Assembly: GCA_009746045.1 (NCBI GenBank)
Contig: RPFO01000022.1
Span: 3,586,678 to 3,650,677 of the forward strand
DNA: 64,000 bases
Direction of reading: 5' to 3'
DNA from: Mesostigma viride
Taxonomy: Eukaryota > Streptophyta > Mesostigmatophyceae > Mesostigmatales > Mesostigmataceae
The notes under the pieces are model-generated. The model was not told where the DNA came from. It was given only the letters and a program-made list of their open reading frames with translations, and ran no database searches. The position numbers and the translations under genes were made by a program. The number at the start of each line of letters is the position of its first letter. The stretch's first letter is position 1. Shown here piece by piece: positions 54,401 through 64,000 of the stretch.

Positions 54401-57400
54401 AGCGTAGGAGCCGATGACAATGATAGGACCAGTTGAAAAGCCAACAGATAACCTGCGCAACAAATGGTCATCGAATATCGTGGCTGTTCTGGGCCAGATA
54501 GACGTCTTTCTCATTCCTGTTAACACCTCTCCTTACCCATAATTACGGTGTCATGACACCTCACCTGCAAGGTCTGTCTTCGCAAACCTGACACTCACGC
54601 AATAAAATACAACTAGCCTTGCGTCTGGCTTGACCTGCATCCAACGAATTCTATTTATTTATTAATTTATTTTTACATATGAGGAAGTCCTTGGTTACGC
54701 TGGCTGCAGGTCTTAAGCTACTTTGTTTAAGGATGCTGGCGTGTTACCGCATCCCCTAACAGTCCTCGATCACACGCCCACGCACCTGGAAATCCTTGGC
54801 CATGCCCCCGGTGATCCCGTCAAACACCAGATATCTTTGACCTGCCTTGAATTAACATCACTATCAAGGAGACAACCAGCGCAGGCCAGAAATACTATCT
54901 CACTACGTACATTCACGGTTATTGCGCCCCCTGTCGTACTATGAAACACACCATGCTCGTTGTTTTGAACATTTCCCTCTCTCTGGTCACCTAAAAGTCT
55001 ATCCCAGCACGAAGGTCACGGCCACGGACCGCGGCGACCAAGGATAATATGCATTAATTAAAAATCTGGACTTGTGTACGCTATGACCTTGTTGACTTTA
55101 CTGTAACTGAAACAGAGAACAAGTTTCCCGCCCTCACCTGGAAGTCCTTGGTCACGCCCGCGGCCACCAAGTCCTTGATCTTCGCCTGCACCTCCAGCCG
55201 CCGTTGCCGCCGCTCGTCCTTGATCCTCTGGCGTTCGTCACTCTGGCGCTGCTGCAACGCCCCCGCCCCCGCCCCGGCCCCTCCTCCGGCTCCTCCATAC
55301 GCCCCTCCCGCGGGCGAGGCCACGCCACATCCGGGGCACACGAACAACCCCCCCGAGGAGGATCGGGCGACTGCCCCCGCAGGGGCATGCCTGTGGGGGT
55401 AGGGATTAATACCGCCGTGGTGCTGGTTTCCATCATTCGCACCCACGAGGACCCATTCGATGGCGTGCCCATTGCCCCCACTGCCTCCCTTGGCGTGGTG
55501 GTTGGATGTCTGACCGTGGTCATGCCGATTGGATGCATGGGAGGCCGTGTGGCGGCCGTGCTGCCCCTGGCTGTGGGAGGGGTCGTGGGGGTGGCGTGGC
55601 GGGCCCTGCTTGCGTTCGGGCGTGGAGCGGTTGCTGCTGTCGGCGTCACAGGAGAGGAGCAGGTCAATGTCGTCTGGCAGCCGCTAGGGTGGGGAACCAT
55701 GAGGGGGGGGAGCATCCGTTGGGGGAGCACCAGCAAGAGACAGCAGTAAAAACAATACTAGTGTCAGCAGGGGACTTGGGATGTGGGGGGATATGAACAG
55801 TGGGACCTTTGTGTTGTGGGGGGACATAGTGGACGACTAGACGTGACCTGTCACCTAGGGTTAAAAAACATCATTTCAAGCCCCAGTCCACAAACCCCAC
55901 ACGCACACTAATCGCACATACAGTCTCCGTCCCTGCCCCCTCACATCGACTCCATTTCCACGGCACGCTCGCACCCCCACGACCAGGACACCAACGGAGA
56001 AAGGAGTCCAAACAGGTGTGTCGCAAGACCACTCCCGTTTTGCAAGGACATCCCATGCCTTCCACTGCTGTAGCGGAACAAGGAACTAGTAGAGTAACCT
56101 ACTCACTAACATGGCCCTGTAGAAGAGTAACCTCCTCGTACTTGAGATACGTTGCAGACTTTTGCTCTGCAAGGCAACCCCTCCGCCTCCTTACCATTCC
56201 CTAGCATGACCTCCCACCTGTTCGCTATCTGCTCCCTTACATAAATGAATAAAAAAATGAAAACTTTGCGCGTACCGTTGGAGCTGCTGCCATCCGTGCT
56301 GCTCCCTTCGTCCTGGGCTCCCCCCCGCCGCGGGCCCCCATTCCTCGCCCGCGCGCCCAGGTCCCCCGCGTCCAGGTTGATGGCCGCAAACTCGTGCGAC
56401 CACGCGCCGCCACCTGGCGACACACAGACGATCTCGGGGCTGCCCGAGTAGGCGTTGGAGATGGAGGACATCGACGAGCTGCTCTTGCCGCTAATGCTGT
56501 TGCCCGCGCCGGCGTTCCCGTTGCCGGCATTATAGCTGCCATGATGAAAACTTCCACTGCCTCCATGAGTAACCTCTCCATTGGCATTCCCCCCGACATC
56601 GCCCTTGTGGGCGCTCCCGCTCCCTCCCCCCCCGACCACGCTGCCGTCGTTCATGCTGCCCCCGCCGGCTTGCCTGTGGATGCGCAGCGTGTTGATCGGC
56701 ACACGCGCCTTGATGGCGGCCTCCACGTGCGGCCGGTGGAGGGCGCGCAGGGACTCGACGTACTCGTGGGTGATCTCCGGGAACCCGCCCCACGCGACCA
56801 TGAGCAAGCGGCTGGCGTCAAAGGAGGAGGACGCGAGGCTCTGAAGCAGGTGGAGGGTCTCGGCAAAGTCGCGCGTGGCCAGCAGCTCCTGAAAGAGAGA
56901 ACACGAATAGGGGCGCCACAGGACACGTGTTACTGTTGCTCTTGTTTAAAAGCCGTGTGTGGCCAGCAGCTCCTGCGGAAGAAAAGGAGCTAGGGTCATA
57001 AGGACATAGAGACAAAGGCATAGGTCTACAGGGACACAGATACTAAGGGAGACAGGGTTGTAGGGATGTAGGGACAAAGGGACATAAGATGTTGGCAGGA
57101 GAGGTTGTATGTTATTACTGGAGACACAGATACTAAGGGAGAGAGGGTTGTAGGGATGTAGGGACATAGGGACATAATATCTTGGCAGCAGAGGTTGTAT
57201 GTTATTACTAGAGACACAGATACTAAGGGAGACAGGGTTGTAGGGATGTAGGGACATAGGACATAAGATGTGGGCAGGAGAGGTTGTATGTTATTACTTG
57301 AAAGTCGCGCGTGGCCAGCAGCTCCTGTGGGGACACACGCGAAGCCAGCTAGGCCATAAACATCCTCTCCTTATACTATAAACGCCGTATACAAGGTCGT

Positions 57401-60400
57401 CCTTTGCACTGACATGACAACACCCTGCCTGTGCTCCGAAGCGCCAGCAGACCCAAGGCATTTCAGTGCCACGCTCAAAGGGTAATGAGCACCGTGTCGT
57501 TGGAATGCTTTGGCTATCTGCTTCCCATGCTCGTTACATTGTTTTCAGGGCAATCCATGTCCATCACATCATGCGTCATGCCCGGCTCGCTCAGCGGGGC
57601 CACATCAGCACGATGCCACGGAGGATGAAGAAGCCGGCAATCAGGTAACATGGGCTTATCATCACAACAAGTCTTTCCCAGCATTGTTTTTTTTCAATGA
57701 ATGTGAGGGCACAAAGTTGCTATGGATGTATGAGGCTGCTCTATTTCGGTACGTCATCATAAACAGAGCCATTAGCCGTAGGTAACGCAGCCACCTCATG
57801 CCCACATGACTGAGCCACGGTGGGTGACGAAAACTGGCCACCCCCACGTGATTCTCACGCCCACCCATCCATGGGTGCCAAACAATGTAACGAGCATGGG
57901 AAGCAGATAGCCAAAGCATTCCCACGACACGGTGCTCATTACCCTTCTAATAAAAGGTGGCTGCGTTACCTACGGCTAAGAGCTCTGTTTATGATGACGT
58001 ACCGAAATATAGCAGCCTCATACATCCATTGCAACTTTTGCCCTCACATTCATTGAAAGAAAGCAATGCTGGGAAAGACTTGTTGTGATGATAAGCCCAT
58101 GTTACCTGATTGCCGGCTTCTGCATCCTCCGTGGCATCGTGCTGACGTGGCCCCGCTGAGTGAGGCGGGCATGACGCATGATGTGATGGACATGGATTGC
58201 CCTGAAAACAATCCACCTTTGCGTTCCGCTCGACCAGGGCTAGTGCCCCACCGACCATGACACCATCTTCTGTGCGGCTGCCCTTGTTTGTGTGTGGCTA
58301 GCGAGCTCATGTGTCCACCTATACCCCATCAAACGAACACTGCCGCCATTCCCACCCACCCACCTTGGCGTTCAGCTCGACCAGGGCGAGTGCCACACGG
58401 AACATGACGTCGCGGCAGCCCTCGAAGAGCATCACGTCCCACACGCGCAGGACCGTCTCCCAGGGGAGCGCGTTCACGAACAGGCACAGGAACCAGCCGC
58501 TGCTGACCGCCGCCACGTCCACGCCCAGGTTCTCCAGGTGCGCGCCCACGCCCGGAAAGTGTTCAAACAGGAGCTGTGTGTGATCAATGAAATGTCGGAT
58601 GTTCAACGGCACCGATAGAAGAACTTTGCACATTTAGTATTCACAAAGCCGTGCTCGAAGAACAGGGGCGGGGAAGGAGGTTGATAGAAGAAGACGATGA
58701 CGATCGTATCATCATCATACCAAAATGAGAATAAAATAATAATAGTAATAACAATAATATCAAAATAATATCATCATCAAGGAGTTGGGAATGGCCCCGC
58801 AGAAACCGGCCAGGGCCCACGTATGAGCACCCACGCCCGGACCACGCTCAAACAGAGGCTGCCGGGCAAGAGGAGATGAAAAGAAATAACAAAAGAGGGC
58901 GAGAAAGGATTAAAAGAAATAATGAAAGCGGACGACAAAACAAAGTATAACAGAAGAGGGCTAGATCGTGTATTCAATACCCACACCCGAGGGAGCGCTC
59001 AACCAGGAGCTGCGCCACCCGATAGAGCGCTCAACCAGGAGCTGCGCGGACAAGCCAGATCACCCATCTCGGGGGAGAACAGAGCCGCGTTGGTCCATAC
59101 TTCACATGGGCTCCATAAATACCTCATGTTTGGGTTAAAGAGAGCCTTCCTGATGCACCCACAAGATATAAGCATATACCCCGTACTGCAGAATGGGCCG
59201 ATATGGGAAGAGAGAGAGGCATTGTGAAGAAAGCAATGGCCCAGCGGGGGTAGGACGGAAGGTGTCCGCGCCCATACCCGCAAAATACTCAAATAGGAGC
59301 TGTGCACGACAAGGGCAAGGGAGATAAATAACCTATATCATCACATATTATTAGGAAATCACCCTCAATAAGGGGAACCCCTACAGTAGATGGGACCCCT
59401 AAGCGAGGATCAACCAATGCCGACTCACCCCCCGTCCCCCACCTGCTTGAAACGGCTGGTCGACAGCTTGCATACCTCGGCACGGACACATGCCTCGGCG
59501 CCCTCACCAGCTCCGACAACCCACCCAAGCTCCCCCACCCCCTCCTCAAACAACAGCTGGGCGACATGAACCTTCCTTATGCACAAGCAAGATATGAGCA
59601 TGTGCGATAATTTTCCTGTATATTTTGTAGGAGCCGCCGTGCGTGTAGTCCCAACGAAGGGGAAATCATGCACCGATTCCATTCCTTCAACAAGCACACT
59701 CCTCCCCCCCCCCCCCCCCCCCCCCCCAAACACCCTCTCCCCCCCCCCTTTCTCAGTTGGCTGACACACGGATTCCGCCCTGCGCGCCGTGTATTGCATG
59801 CCGCAACTGAGCGTGTCCCGTATGGTACTGAGGTGTCGAGTGGAATGCCAGTGCAGTGCCAGCTAGTGCCCATAGCCTAGTGACCTGTCGGTACCGTCAG
59901 TACGGTGCCGACAGGCTGTGGGATGGGTGCCGTGGTCGGATGGCATTGTAGTGTCCAGTTGTCCACATCTAGCAGCTTCTAGCCGTGGGCGCGCTGAGTG
60001 CATCTCGATGTGGCCTGGTGGGGGGTGATTGCTGTTCTCGTGTTTTCCATTGCTCAGCTTCAATTCTGAGCCGCACTCTACGCGATCGTATTATTGTCAT
60101 AATACAAGCTTCATTCAGCAAGCTTCATTCAGCTCTGGTTGTTCGGTCTCACGTCTCTTCGCAACTCTCTCCCCACCTCCCCACCTGCTCCAGCGCCCGC
60201 AGGTCCACGTGCTCCGATACTGTATTCATACTGACACCCGTGCATCCTTCCTGCTATACCCCCACCCGCCTCCCCTTCCCCACCGGCTGACCCCCCCGCT
60301 GGTCCACATGTGTTGAGTATAATTAGATTAACCCCCCATCCTTCCCTTCCTTGCATCCCACGTGGCCGGCCTGTACACCCTCCATTTGGCCGGCGTGTAG

Positions 60401-63400
60401 ATCTAGCCCCCCCGTTCTACCCACCTGCTCAAACACCAGCTGGTCGACGTGCGCCTCCACGAGCGTCTTGTTGTAGTACCCGCGCGTGTAGTCCTCCACG
60501 ATCGCGACAAGTGTCCAGAACGCGTCCTCCTCGGGCATGAGCAGCAGCAGCAATGCCGCCACGAAGTTCATGCCCTGCAGTTTGACGAGCATATACGATG
60601 AAATACAGCAACAACAACAATAACCTTTTCAAACCGTGTTTATACCCTGCCAAGTAACAAACAAGTATGACAAAATCAACAAATACAATAACAACCTTGT
60701 AAAACCATTAACATCAGCAGCACCACCAATGAGGGTGGTGAGATTACGATTTTGATTCAGTTCATGCCCTGCAGGTAATTGTAAGACGCCAGGTTTTGCT
60801 GAGTAAACATGACATCATAAGTAGCAGAGGCGGCAGCAGCAGCGCGCACCACAAAGTTCGCGCCCTGCTGCACATTAAACACACTATGCTTCGGGTCATG
60901 GAAGATAGTGTAGTAGTTTCAAGTCATGTGACTGCCCAACGGGGGCACCAGTTTAATTAATTAATGAATTAATGGACGATAGCTATACAAATTAAGGGAG
61001 ACACAGATGCTGGCGGGAGGTGGGGTAACAGAACGTGGACCCGCTTCTCTAATGGACAAAACGCTTGCGTGCGCGTCCATCAGGGAACAGCAACCTGTCA
61101 AGCTTGCACGAACAAGCGATAACAGCAGCATTCCCGCCTCGTCTGGCAGTAGCCACTACCGTTTTGCAATACAGCCTCCAAAAATGGCCGTGCTCCAAAA
61201 ACGGAGCAATACTGGCGTCGTGGCTTACTGCCTCACCTGGCAGTAGCCCACGCAGGCATTGTGGATATTGCCTCACCTGGCAACTTCCTCTTATCAGTGC
61301 AACCACTCCTTGAGGCGTTTGACTTCCAATCTTACAACATACTAGCATTGCCTACCAAAAGCCTTGCCCCCCCCCCCCCCCTCTTCCATGCCAGTACCCG
61401 ACACGAGCCCGTTACTAGCGCCGCCCAAACCTAGCAATGCCGCCTCACCTGGCATTACTGATGCTGGCGTTGCAGCCATTGGCTCACATGGCAATATGAG
61501 GCTTGGCCACTATTAGCAATGCCGCCTCACCTGCCATTACTGATGCTGCCATTGCAGCCATCGGCTCACCTGGCAATATGAGGCTTGGCCACTATTAGCA
61601 ATGCCGCCTCACCTGCCATTACTGATGCTGCCATTGCAGCCATCGGCTCACCTGGCAATATGAGGCTTGGCCACTATTAGCAATGCCGCATCACCTGGCA
61701 GTACTGATGCTGGCGTTGCAGCCATCGGCTCACCTGGCAATATGAGGCTTGGCCACTAATAGCAATGCCGCATCACCTGCCATTACTGATGCTGGCGTTG
61801 CAGCCATCGGCTCACCTGGCAATACTGGGCTTGCCCATTGGTAGCGATTGCGCGTTACATGGTAGTAGCCGATGCTGGCTTTTGTTGCGGCGATTGCGTT
61901 ACCTGGCGTTGCACAATACTAGCGCCGCCTGATATAAGCGTTGCCACCTCACCTGGCAGTACCCGATGCTGGCGTTGTGGCGCGAGTACGCCACCAACAG
62001 CCGCCACAGCGCGTCACGCCCCCCTCCTTGCAGCGCGGGGTGCCCCGTGAACGTCCTCGGTAGATCCTTCTCGATCTGAGACAGATACACCTCCGCCGCG
62101 TCATGCGTGGTGGACGATGATGACGACGACGAGGCGGGCGCGGCGGTCGTTGCGGATGATGACACAGGTGACATGGGCGACGATGGCGGCTGCGCCCCGC
62201 GCCCCCTCCCTCGTTCCAACAACTGCTGGTAGTAGCCAGGGACGCGCCGCCACTTCACGCCCGCGAACAAAGGCCACAGCTGGCCACGCAGGTTCATGGG
62301 CACGCCGCCCTGGACGAGCGTGTGTAGCTCCTCAGACCAGGGACAAAGGGAGGCCTGGGGGCTGGGGATGCCCGGCGATGCCCCCCCGGGGGTCACTGCC
62401 ACGATCCCCCCCCCCTTGGTGTCCGGAGTCGTGGCATCTGCGACCGTCCCCAGTGGCTGGGCCCCTGCACCCGGCGTCCCGGCTGCGAGAATACTGGCGC
62501 TGGCCACCCCCGTGTTCTTGCGGCGCTCGCTCGTACTGCCCTCGTCAGCACCCTCACCCTCGTCCTTGTTCAACCACACTATATCCCTGGCATTCGTCAC
62601 CTCCCTATCCCTGGCATTTGCCAGCTCCCTTTCCCTAGCACCAGCCGCCACAGTGCTAGACCGCTCGTTGGTCACTCTGCTGGTGTCGGCCACCTCCACT
62701 CGGCCACCATCACCCTCCCCTGCCATTCCCCTGCCATCGGCGTCGCCAGTGCTGCCACCTGTAACACCGCCTCCGGACAATTTATCATTATTTGTTCCAT
62801 CACCCCCTGGCCACTTGGCGCCTTCTCGCGATCCGGCATCCTGACCCACGTCATCGGTCAACGGTCCTGATGTTGATGCCCACTTGGGGGACAACACGGG
62901 CACACGGGTCGACGCCGGTGTGCTGGGCTCTGACCCATTACTGATAGCATCCATAGCCGTAGATGGCATGCTGGCGCTCCTGACCGGCACGCTGGCATCG
63001 CTTGCTAACATGCCAGCATTCACGGCCGGCATGCTGGCGCTCCTGATCGGCATGCCCTCCTCGGCGGATAGCGTGCTTGCATTCGTTGATGACATGCTGG
63101 CAGCAACGGACATCATGCTGGCATTCGTCACCAGCATGCCGTCTGCGGTAGATACCATGCTGGCATCCCCTTGTGAGGGCAAGCGGGCGCAGGCCTCTTC
63201 CATAGATATTCCCTCCGCACCACCCAATGGCCCGCACTGGGTCGACCCACCCATGGGCCGACTATGGCCACCGGCGGCGTGGCTCGGCCCACTAAGACCA
63301 CCCACCAGGACACCACAGATCACGCCCACTCCCTCGGCAGTATCAGTCTCCTCCCTGTGAGGACCAGCGGAGGCACCCGCGGGGACTAGCAATGCTAAAT

Positions 63401-63992
63401 CCACCTCCGTCACCGCACCAGGGATATTGCAAGTGGAACCGACTGCCGCGCCTTCGTTGTCCCCACGTACCTCCCGTGCGAGCTCCGTCTCCACACCAGG
63501 CCGCCGCACCACCCCTGCAGAGGCACACTCCTCGCCTCCTACAAACCGTGTTCTCGAGGACTCGGACGATGAAAGTAGTGCGGATGCTGATGCTGATGCG
63601 GGTGGCACGACGGATGATGTCGCCGCCGCCGATGAGGCCGTGACGGGTGCCGTGACCGCCTGTTGTGAATTGTGAAAATGTTTTTGTGGCACTTCGACAG
63701 CGGCCTCTTGCGACGCAGCAGCCCCTTGCGCATGCGACAGCACCGCCGCCTCCTCTGCCATCGGCGTGGCGGGCACCAGCAGCGGCGGGACCACCACGGT
63801 AACCACCGCGTCCAGCGGTTTATCCAACCCAGCGATGCCCGAACCGACCAGCCGCTCCTGCCACATGGCGTCCACCGCTCGCTCGACCGCCCACAGGGGG
63901 GGCCTCGTCCGCCCCCAGGATTGATCCTCCTCCGCCCGATCCCCACCTCTCACCGCCCCGCTCCCCGCACTAACCTTCATCCCACTCCTCAT
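48175..63992 (-). CDS. RabGAP with TBC domain and coiled-coil tail (5' end uncertain)
   Basis: Predicted GTPase-activating protein for Rab GTPases, which ends Rab signalling on membranes. Exons: 63992-61953, 60574-60425, 58573-58364, 56888-56276, 56166-56142, 56116-56107, 55683-55138, 53962-53901, 53435-53330, 52625-52554, 51631-51500, 50971-about 49750 and about 48486-48175. After roughly 560 low-complexity residues comes the TBC domain: [17 protein letters not shown], then [13 protein letters not shown] (arginine finger), then GYCQ|GMNFVA (glutamine finger, split by an intron). It continues [18 protein letters not shown] and [15 protein letters not shown]. The order and the following [11 protein letters not shown] segment resemble plant-type TBC proteins. 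The C-terminal half is heptad-rich with Ser/Gly-rich insertions and ends at a stop at 48,175. The first exon may begin upstream of the window. Confidence 0.88.
48985..49320. repeat. Degenerate repeat (taagtatagacctaatc)
   Basis: About 15 imperfect copies of a 17-33-bp unit in the last RabGAP intron. Confidence 0.85.
49750..50971 (-). CDS. RabGAP exon 12: Ser/Gly/Pro-rich region
   Basis: Acceptor CCTTACAG|TCCCAG. Begins [20 protein letters not shown] and [20 protein letters not shown], then turns low-complexity. A strong donor near 49,753 (GCCCGT|GTGAGT) would join it to the last exon; otherwise the frame stops at 49,733. Confidence 0.75.
51500..51631 (-). CDS. RabGAP exon 11: coiled coil
   Basis: Forty-four codons, [20 protein letters not shown], then a leucine-rich heptad stretch ending QRLQ|GTACAT. 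Three copies of its acceptor end lie upstream between 51,710 and 51,965. Confidence 0.85.
52554..52625 (-). CDS. RabGAP exon 10: coiled coil
   Basis: Twenty-four codons, [20 protein letters not shown] and four more, from ACCCCAG|AATGTG to CATGAG|GTGGGT. Three copies of its 3' end follow at 52,461-52,495, 52,391-52,425 and 52,315-52,350. The upstream intron begins with a GGTT array. Confidence 0.85.
52652..52875. repeat. GGTT tetranucleotide array
   Basis: About 55 copies, directly upstream (minus strand) of RabGAP exon 10. Confidence 0.95.
53330..53435 (-). CDS. RabGAP exon 9: coiled coil
   Basis: Encodes [20 protein letters not shown] and continues to MARFQQ|GTATTA. Strong heptad pattern. 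A copy of its acceptor end lies at 53,511-53,535. Confidence 0.85.
53901..53962 (-). CDS. RabGAP exon 8: coiled coil
   Basis: Encodes [20 protein letters not shown] with split Arg codon CG|G. Acceptor TTTCTAG|ATCGCC, donor GCGCG|GTGGGT. Confidence 0.85.
55138..55683 (-). CDS. RabGAP exon 7: linker and coiled-coil start
   Basis: 182 codons, phase 0 to 0: [18 protein letters not shown], a His/Gly-rich stretch, then the charged helix [20 protein letters not shown] and a donor at TTCCAG|GTGAGG. Copies of the exon end plus donor lie at 54,784-54,830 and 54,678-54,715. Confidence 0.8.
56107..56116 (-). CDS. RabGAP exon 6: 10-nt microexon
   Basis: Between TTCTACAG and GTGAGTAGG, both strong sites. 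Phase 2 to 0, contributing AML. Together with the 25-nt exon it restores the frame between 56,276 and 55,683, giving a continuous stretch of the form [19 protein letters not shown]. Confidence 0.45.
56142..56166 (-). CDS. RabGAP exon 5: 25-nt small exon
   Basis: Between TTGCAG and GTACGAGG. Phase 1 to 2, giving EQKSATYLK when joined to its neighbours. Proposed because the flanking exons cannot be joined directly in frame. Confidence 0.45.
56276..56888 (-). CDS. RabGAP exon 4: end of TBC-linked helical region and Gly/Ser tract
   Basis: Encodes [20 protein letters not shown], then [20 protein letters not shown], followed by a Gly/Ser/Asn-rich stretch. Acceptor CTTTCAG|GAGCTG. Donor AACG|GTACGC (phase 1). 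Copies of the acceptor end lie at 56,951-56,980 and 57,301-57,330. Confidence 0.88.
57000..57330. repeat. About 120-bp tandem repeat, three copies
   Basis: The unit contains acagatactaagggagacag and tgtatgttattact. Located between copies of the RabGAP exon 4 acceptor. Confidence 0.85.
57481..58209. repeat. Foldback structure with two inverted segment pairs
   Basis: Segment a (57,481-57,541) reappears inverted at 57,883-57,943. Segment b (57,541-57,796) reappears inverted at 57,955-58,209. The pairs keep the order a-b-a'-b' instead of mirroring. Identity is high. Lies in the intron between RabGAP exons 3 and 4; could be a foldback-type mobile element. Confidence 0.8.
58364..58573 (-). CDS. 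RabGAP exon 3: TBC domain C-terminal part
   Basis: Seventy codons: [39 protein letters not shown] and [20 protein letters not shown]. These are typical late TBC motifs (WFL-x-L/F, V-x-WD-x-x-xxEG). Acceptor CACACAG|CTCCTG, donor GCCAAG|GTGGGT. At least three or four copies of its acceptor end lie upstream between 58,822 and 59,565. Confidence 0.92.
59443..59556 (-). CDS. Candidate cassette exon formed from two junction copies
   Basis: A 114-bp in-frame (38-codon, phase 0 to 0) segment between GCCCAG and GTGGGGG. Its start (CTGTTGTTTGAGGAG, LLFEE) copies the start of the exon at 58,573 (LLFEH). Its end (GACCAGC...AAGCAG|GTGGG) copies the end of the exon at 60,425. Ordinary TBC domains have no insert here, so it is likely skipped or used alternatively. 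Confidence 0.3.
60425..60574 (-). CDS. RabGAP exon 2: TBC domain middle
   Basis: Fifty codons: [20 protein letters not shown], then [20 protein letters not shown]. Acceptor CTGCAG|GGCATG, donor GAGCAG|GTGGGT. Copies of the acceptor end lie at 60,752-60,777 and 60,848-60,872. Copies of the donor end lie at 60,183-60,217, 60,283-60,310 and 59,440-59,482. Confidence 0.92.
61440..61955. repeat. About 80-90-bp tandem copies of the RabGAP exon 1 donor end
   Basis: The genuine end (61,953) reads, on the plus strand, cacctggcagtacccgatgctggcgttg. Five copies with the same TCACCTG(C/G)CA..TACTGATGCTG sequence follow at roughly 85-bp spacing down to 61,440. Confidence 0.9.
61953..63992 (-). CDS. RabGAP exon 1: low-complexity N-terminus and first half of TBC
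   Basis: A long open frame. The first ~560 residues are Ala/Ser/Gly/Thr-rich and include degenerate repeats around (S/N)ASM (62,950-63,170). Then the TBC domain begins ([48 protein letters not shown]) and ends TGCCAG|GTGAGG. ATG codons at 63,992 and 63,980 are possible starts, but a GTTAGT donor-like site beside them leaves the 5' end open. Confidence 0.85.
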
Positions 63993-64000
63993 CCCAAACA

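Noticed and set aside
61899-63992. Plus-strand ORFs within 62,117-63,675
   Set aside because: Shadows of the RabGAP exon on the minus strand, which has clear TBC motifs.

Overview
This window is nuclear DNA from a eukaryote. Its genes are split by GT-AG introns, coding exons are GC-rich, and the introns are long and packed with simple and tandem repeats. Two introns carry arrays of the plant/algal-type telomere heptamer (CCCTAAA and its variant CCCTACA). The RabGAP resembles plant-type TBC proteins, and a four-domain voltage-gated channel of this kind is typical of flagellated algae and protists and absent from land plants. I therefore favour an alga or related protist. The species cannot be named from the sequence.

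Three genes are supported. (1) Positions 34,738 to below 1, minus strand: a very large four-domain voltage-gated cation channel alpha subunit (Cav/Nav/NALCN superfamily). I could trace 24 exons, mostly with matching splice phases, from a plausible ATG through domains I, II and III to S4 of domain IV. The rest runs off the left edge. Its II-III linker is about 1,680 residues and lies in one 5-kb exon. (2) Positions 36,335 to about 43,268, plus strand: a small protein with a syntaxin-6-type N-terminal domain and a hydrophobic C-terminus. It is transcribed divergently from the channel, and one intron holds a 3.2-kb tetranucleotide array. (3) About 63,992 down to 48,175, minus strand: a RabGAP with a TBC domain, both catalytic fingers present, followed by a coiled-coil tail. 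It includes a probable 10-nt microexon.

Between genes 2 and 3 (43.3-48.2 kb) lie two decayed, oppositely oriented relics that look like ORF1 of an L1-type retrotransposon. Next to them is an interval bounded by near-perfect palindromes. The 33.6-36.3 kb region holds the divergent promoters and AAC/GTT arrays.

The most striking observation is shared by all three genes and both strands. Many introns contain tandem or dispersed copies of their own exon-intron junctions. Copies of an exon 3' end plus 5' splice site follow it downstream, and copies of a 3' splice site plus exon start precede it upstream. At 59,443-59,556 two such copies combine into an in-frame, splice-flanked candidate new exon. 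These introns appear to have grown by repeated duplication across splice junctions, leaving ladders of decoy splice sites.

The channel's likely role is voltage-gated cation (probably Ca2+) entry. The other two genes belong to membrane trafficking (a SNARE-like protein and Rab inactivation). Nothing in the sequence shows that the three act in one pathway.
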